This document shows, in pieces, positions 18,657-20,690 of a stretch of 20,690 nt of DNA (positions are counted from its first letter, which is position 1; every line of letters starts with the position of its first letter). The translations under genes were made by a program, and so were the position numbers. The stretch is from Ophiothrix spiculata (Eukaryota > Echinodermata > Ophiuroidea > Amphilepidida > Ophiotrichidae). The stretch lies in assembly GCA_000969725.1 (NCBI GenBank), contig JXSR01S068313.1; one strand, given 5' to 3'. A model generated the notes under the pieces. The model made no database searches, was not told the origin of the DNA, and worked only from the letters and a program-made list of their open reading frames with translations.

Positions 18657-18784
18657 CTGCGTGTGGATCTAGAGTGCTATAATCAGCTAGTGTTGCGTAA
18701 GTAGTGAATCGATATCTGTTGTCTTCTACTGCAAAACCAATCATACAAAATCTACTGTGATTTAGCTCAAAGTCAACCACATAC
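18657..18784 (-). CDS. upstream coding exon of the host gene, abutted by a transposon
   Basis: The minus-strand frame gives 42 codons reading YVVDFELNHSRFCMIGFAVE, then DNRYRFTTYATLADYSTLDP and HA, ending in a strong donor CACGCAG|GTATAC. The pattern (alternating beta-like hydrophobics, aromatic residues) looks like part of a folded beta-rich domain, which I cannot assign. The 1-base overhang matches the exon at 16791-16877. The 5' border is unsettled. An AG acceptor is offered by the tip of the transposon at 18784-19169 (TGTTGACAG|G). Alternatively the exon continued before insertion to a GCAG at about 19190 (extra codons YLVNLVA) and is now split. Confidence 0.55.
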
Positions 18785-19169
18785 CTGTCAACATTTCCAA
18801 ATTCTGATGCGGGAGATTAAAATTTACGAGTAAAGTTCACGGACTAATGACATATGAGGCCCAAAAGGTAAAATTTTTTACGTAACTTTTGAAAACTGAC
18901 AAGCAAAAAAATGGTCTCACAAGCGCACAGACGACTAGTAACGATGTCATTTTCAATTTCTCAGAAAAATGAAGGGTGTACACAGTATGTATAATACACA
19001 CTAGCAGGACACCACATTACATTTTTTCTCAAAGGGGAGATAGTGGGAAATGTTTTTTTCCAAAGCGGGAGATTCTTTTTCAAAGCGGGAGAAATGCCTA
19101 CCTGATTGGGAGGTCGTGAGGAATACCTAAAATTGGGAGACTATCGCCTAAATCGGGAGACTTGACAGG
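18784..19169. mobile_element. 386-bp CCTGTCAA-ended transposon with GGGAGA motifs
   Basis: Left end CCTGTCAAC and right end CTTGACAGG are inverted repeats flanked by TA (18782-18783, 19170-19171). CGGGAGA occurs near both ends in opposite sense (GATGCGGGAGATT left; AATCGGGAGACTTG right), and GGGAGA-type motifs repeat several times at 19034-19161. Elements starting ACCTGTCAA and rich in CTCCCG/CGGGAG are, from general knowledge, frequent in aquatic animal genomes. No transposase frame. It lies exactly at the 5' edge of a predicted host exon. Confidence 0.65.
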
Positions 19170-19171
19170 TA

Positions 19172-19660
19172 TGCAACCAAATTTACCAAATACTGCTAGT
19201 ATTGTCTGATAAAGTCCACTAAAAACCTTTTATACAATTGATAAAATTAAACCAATCAAAATATGCATCAAAAAATCATAAAAATTGTGTATCGATTAAT
19301 CAACGGGGCTGTAAATGGTATTTTATGGCTTTGCGAACAATCACAACTTCAGATAATAAATTGGTATGTGTGAAATAAGGTTATCTAAAATTATTCTATT
19401 CCTTCACCTTAGGAAGATTATAAAAATATAAATTATGGACTATGTATCCCAAATATATAAAGAGAGAGTGCTATAAAAATTGTGATTCTGAGTTTCACAT
19501 TGTGTGGAAATCTTCAGACACCTTGCCTATGTGAGTGCAATAACCCTAACAGAACCAGATCTCACTAAATCTCACTTTAGAAAATCATGAAAATGCGCTA
19601 AGTCCCGATACGTCATAGACGGGGGTTATATGCAGGGACCAAATCGCTGGCCGGGCAGCG
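19172..19660. other. non-coding stretch, nothing recognised
   Basis: AT-rich, with no supported exon or repeat with ends. A segment near 19495-19560 could read as a short minus-strand peptide but has no usable donor. Confidence 0.45.
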
Positions 19661-19733
19661 TCTCCGCGGTGGCTTGCTACGGGTATGACTCGCTTGGGAA
19701 ACGGGAGGTCACTGGTTCGAATCCTGGTGAAAA
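19661..19733 (+). repeat. tRNA-Pro-derived SINE head or degenerate tRNA
   Basis: A perfect pol III B box GGTTCGAATCC lies at 19714-19724. Upstream, TGGCTTGCTACGGGTATGA resembles the A box/D arm of tRNA-Pro, and CTCGC-TTGGGAA-ACGGG forms an anticodon-like arm whose loop carries GGG (Pro). The TpsiC stem has mismatches and no acceptor stem closes, so it is not a working tRNA. It is followed by GAAAACACGCATTTTTCAG and a non-tRNA body, as in SINEs. The GC content is clearly above that of the surroundings. The 3' end of the SINE is not defined. Confidence 0.6.
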
Positions 19734-19828
19734 CACGCATTTTTCAGCACCCTTCCCTTTTCGAGGAGATAGGCTAGAAATGAGAAAAGTTACATGATCA
19801 GTTAGGGTTAAGTATAGTTTTTACATAC

Positions 19829-19855
19829 CACCAAACTCCAAATTGATATAATCGG
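19829..19855 (-). other. possible 27-nt micro-exon (splice-site based only)
   Basis: The minus strand shows a pyrimidine-rich tract ending AAACACAACAG, then 27 nt, then donor GGTG|GTATGT. One frame reads DYINLEFG. It could be an upstream exon of the minus-strand gene, but none of the obvious acceptors of the exon at 18657-18784 gives a decisive phase. Very short exons are easily predicted by chance. Confidence 0.2.
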
Positions 19856-20690
19856 CTGTTGTGTTTAAAAGTAAAATAAAAATTGAACAAACATTCGCAG
19901 TGAGAAAAGGGGACTCATTTTTTTGTCCAAATTATTGTGAAAATATTTTTCAAATTTAAAAAATCTTGTAAAACACTAACACTGTAAGAATTAGATGTTT
20001 AATATAAAACATTAATAACAGAGATGTCAGGTAACTGTACTTAGAATAAGAAAAAAATCTGCTGAAATGTTTGTATATTTCAGTACAACATATCTGATGA
20101 AAAACCTGAATTTACAACTGGAACATGACATGTGGCATCTCTTTACATAGGTGTATGTTGGATTCTCAGTTTGATCTCAAACTTCTTGTAAGAAAGACTC
20201 TCCCTTTTGACTTGTAAACCTACATTTTGTGCCACTGTAAATTGGATATCAAGACTGACATACAATATTAAATTCAGTTCCTCATCTACATGCCGCTGAC
20301 ATGATTGCTAAGAATGAATACTGCCAACAATTTTTTACAACTTATTTCCCCTGCTTGAACTTCAATTGCTCACTTGAGTCCAGTATAATTTGCTAACACA
20401 TCGAACATCCACTATCCCTTGACATTTCAAAAAGAGGTTGAAATAAAATCTCATCTGCAATTTCCAGCAGTTTGGAGGCTGTGTATTTCCAGCAAAGGGG
20501 TAGGTGCACTCAATAATATAGGTTGCAATACGTGCCAACGAAAATATCCCAAATTTCTAACCCTAATTTCATCTAATGTTTTATGGATTGTGACAAATCC
20601 ATAAAATACAACGGTAAAGTTAGCAGCATATTAGAAATTAGACATTCAAAAAAATTCTAAGTCAAGTAAGGCTTTGATAGAAATTTTTAG
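19856..20690. other. right-end stretch, no supported gene
   Basis: A 61-codon plus-strand frame at 20419-20604 and short minus-strand frames near 20150-20240 have no domain or convincing splice borders. Further 5' exons of the minus-strand gene are expected to the right, but I could not place any here with confidence. Confidence 0.4.

Noticed and set aside
18513-18704. Plus-strand frame with a poly-leucine run
   Set aside because: The leucine run is the CTA/CTG microsatellite, and the rest overlaps the antisense strand of the host exon.
19495-19560. Minus-strand exon candidate after CTGTTAG
   Set aside because: No GT donor in a useful place and the frame hits a stop after about 16 codons.
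20150-20240. Minus-strand exon candidate starting after CAATTTACAG
   Set aside because: The acceptor is plausible but the only donor (AA|GTTTGA) is weak, the 50-nt product has no recognisable feature, and phase with known exons cannot be tested.
1-20690. A prokaryotic-style defence system, CRISPR array or operon
   Set aside because: No regular spacer array, no ribosome-binding-site/ORF structure and no long ORFs; all clear coding signal is spliced or transposon-derived, as in animals.

Overview
The window is AT-rich animal nuclear DNA, probably from a marine invertebrate (hemichordate, echinoderm, amphioxus or mollusc type). I base this on spliced exons with GT-AG borders, a Penelope-like retroelement with RT and GIY-YIG pieces, several MITE families with clean target-site duplications, a GACGGACGG-type dispersed repeat and a tRNA-derived SINE-like unit. 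No prokaryotic gene layout, rRNA, CRISPR or intact viral gene is visible. The species cannot be named from the sequence.

Layout. (1) 1-5490 is mostly non-coding, with small local duplications, one hairpin, a dispersed ACGGACGG repeat (about 3600-3910) and one doubtful minus-strand reading frame (4602-4835). (2) About 5498-8376 is a nest of transposons. A Penelope-like element is present as two head-to-tail 5'-truncated copies on the minus strand plus a third, inverted fragment. Copy A was later hit by an 856-bp non-autonomous hAT element (8-bp TSD) that still carries a TATA-like box, a CRE palindrome and a transposase-like start, and by a 395-bp CCCCGGGG-ended MITE that splits the GIY-YIG coding part. 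(3) 8485-8749 is a Harbinger-like MITE (TTA TSD). 8773-9685 is a Tc1/mariner-like element with TIRs of about 170 bp (TA TSD). (4) 9690-12500 is intergenic, with a 124-bp tandem dimer.

(5) From about 12500 rightwards lies the 3' end of a host gene on the minus strand. Three exons (18657-18784, 16791-16877, 12832-13118) have good splice borders and compatible phases. Together they encode about 166 C-terminal residues ending in a hydrophobic, tail-anchor-like segment. I do not recognise the family. Its introns hold more MITEs (16284-16408, 17200-17415) and a mariner-like inverted repeat (15994-16623). One arm of that repeat overlaps a well-spliced but frame-breaking 53-nt candidate poison exon. 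A further element (18784-19169) abuts or splits the most upstream exon and may supply its splice acceptor. A tRNA-Pro-derived SINE-like unit sits at 19661-19733, and more upstream exons probably lie outside the window.

The main interest is how mobile elements intersect with the host gene and with each other. No complete gene is contained in the window.
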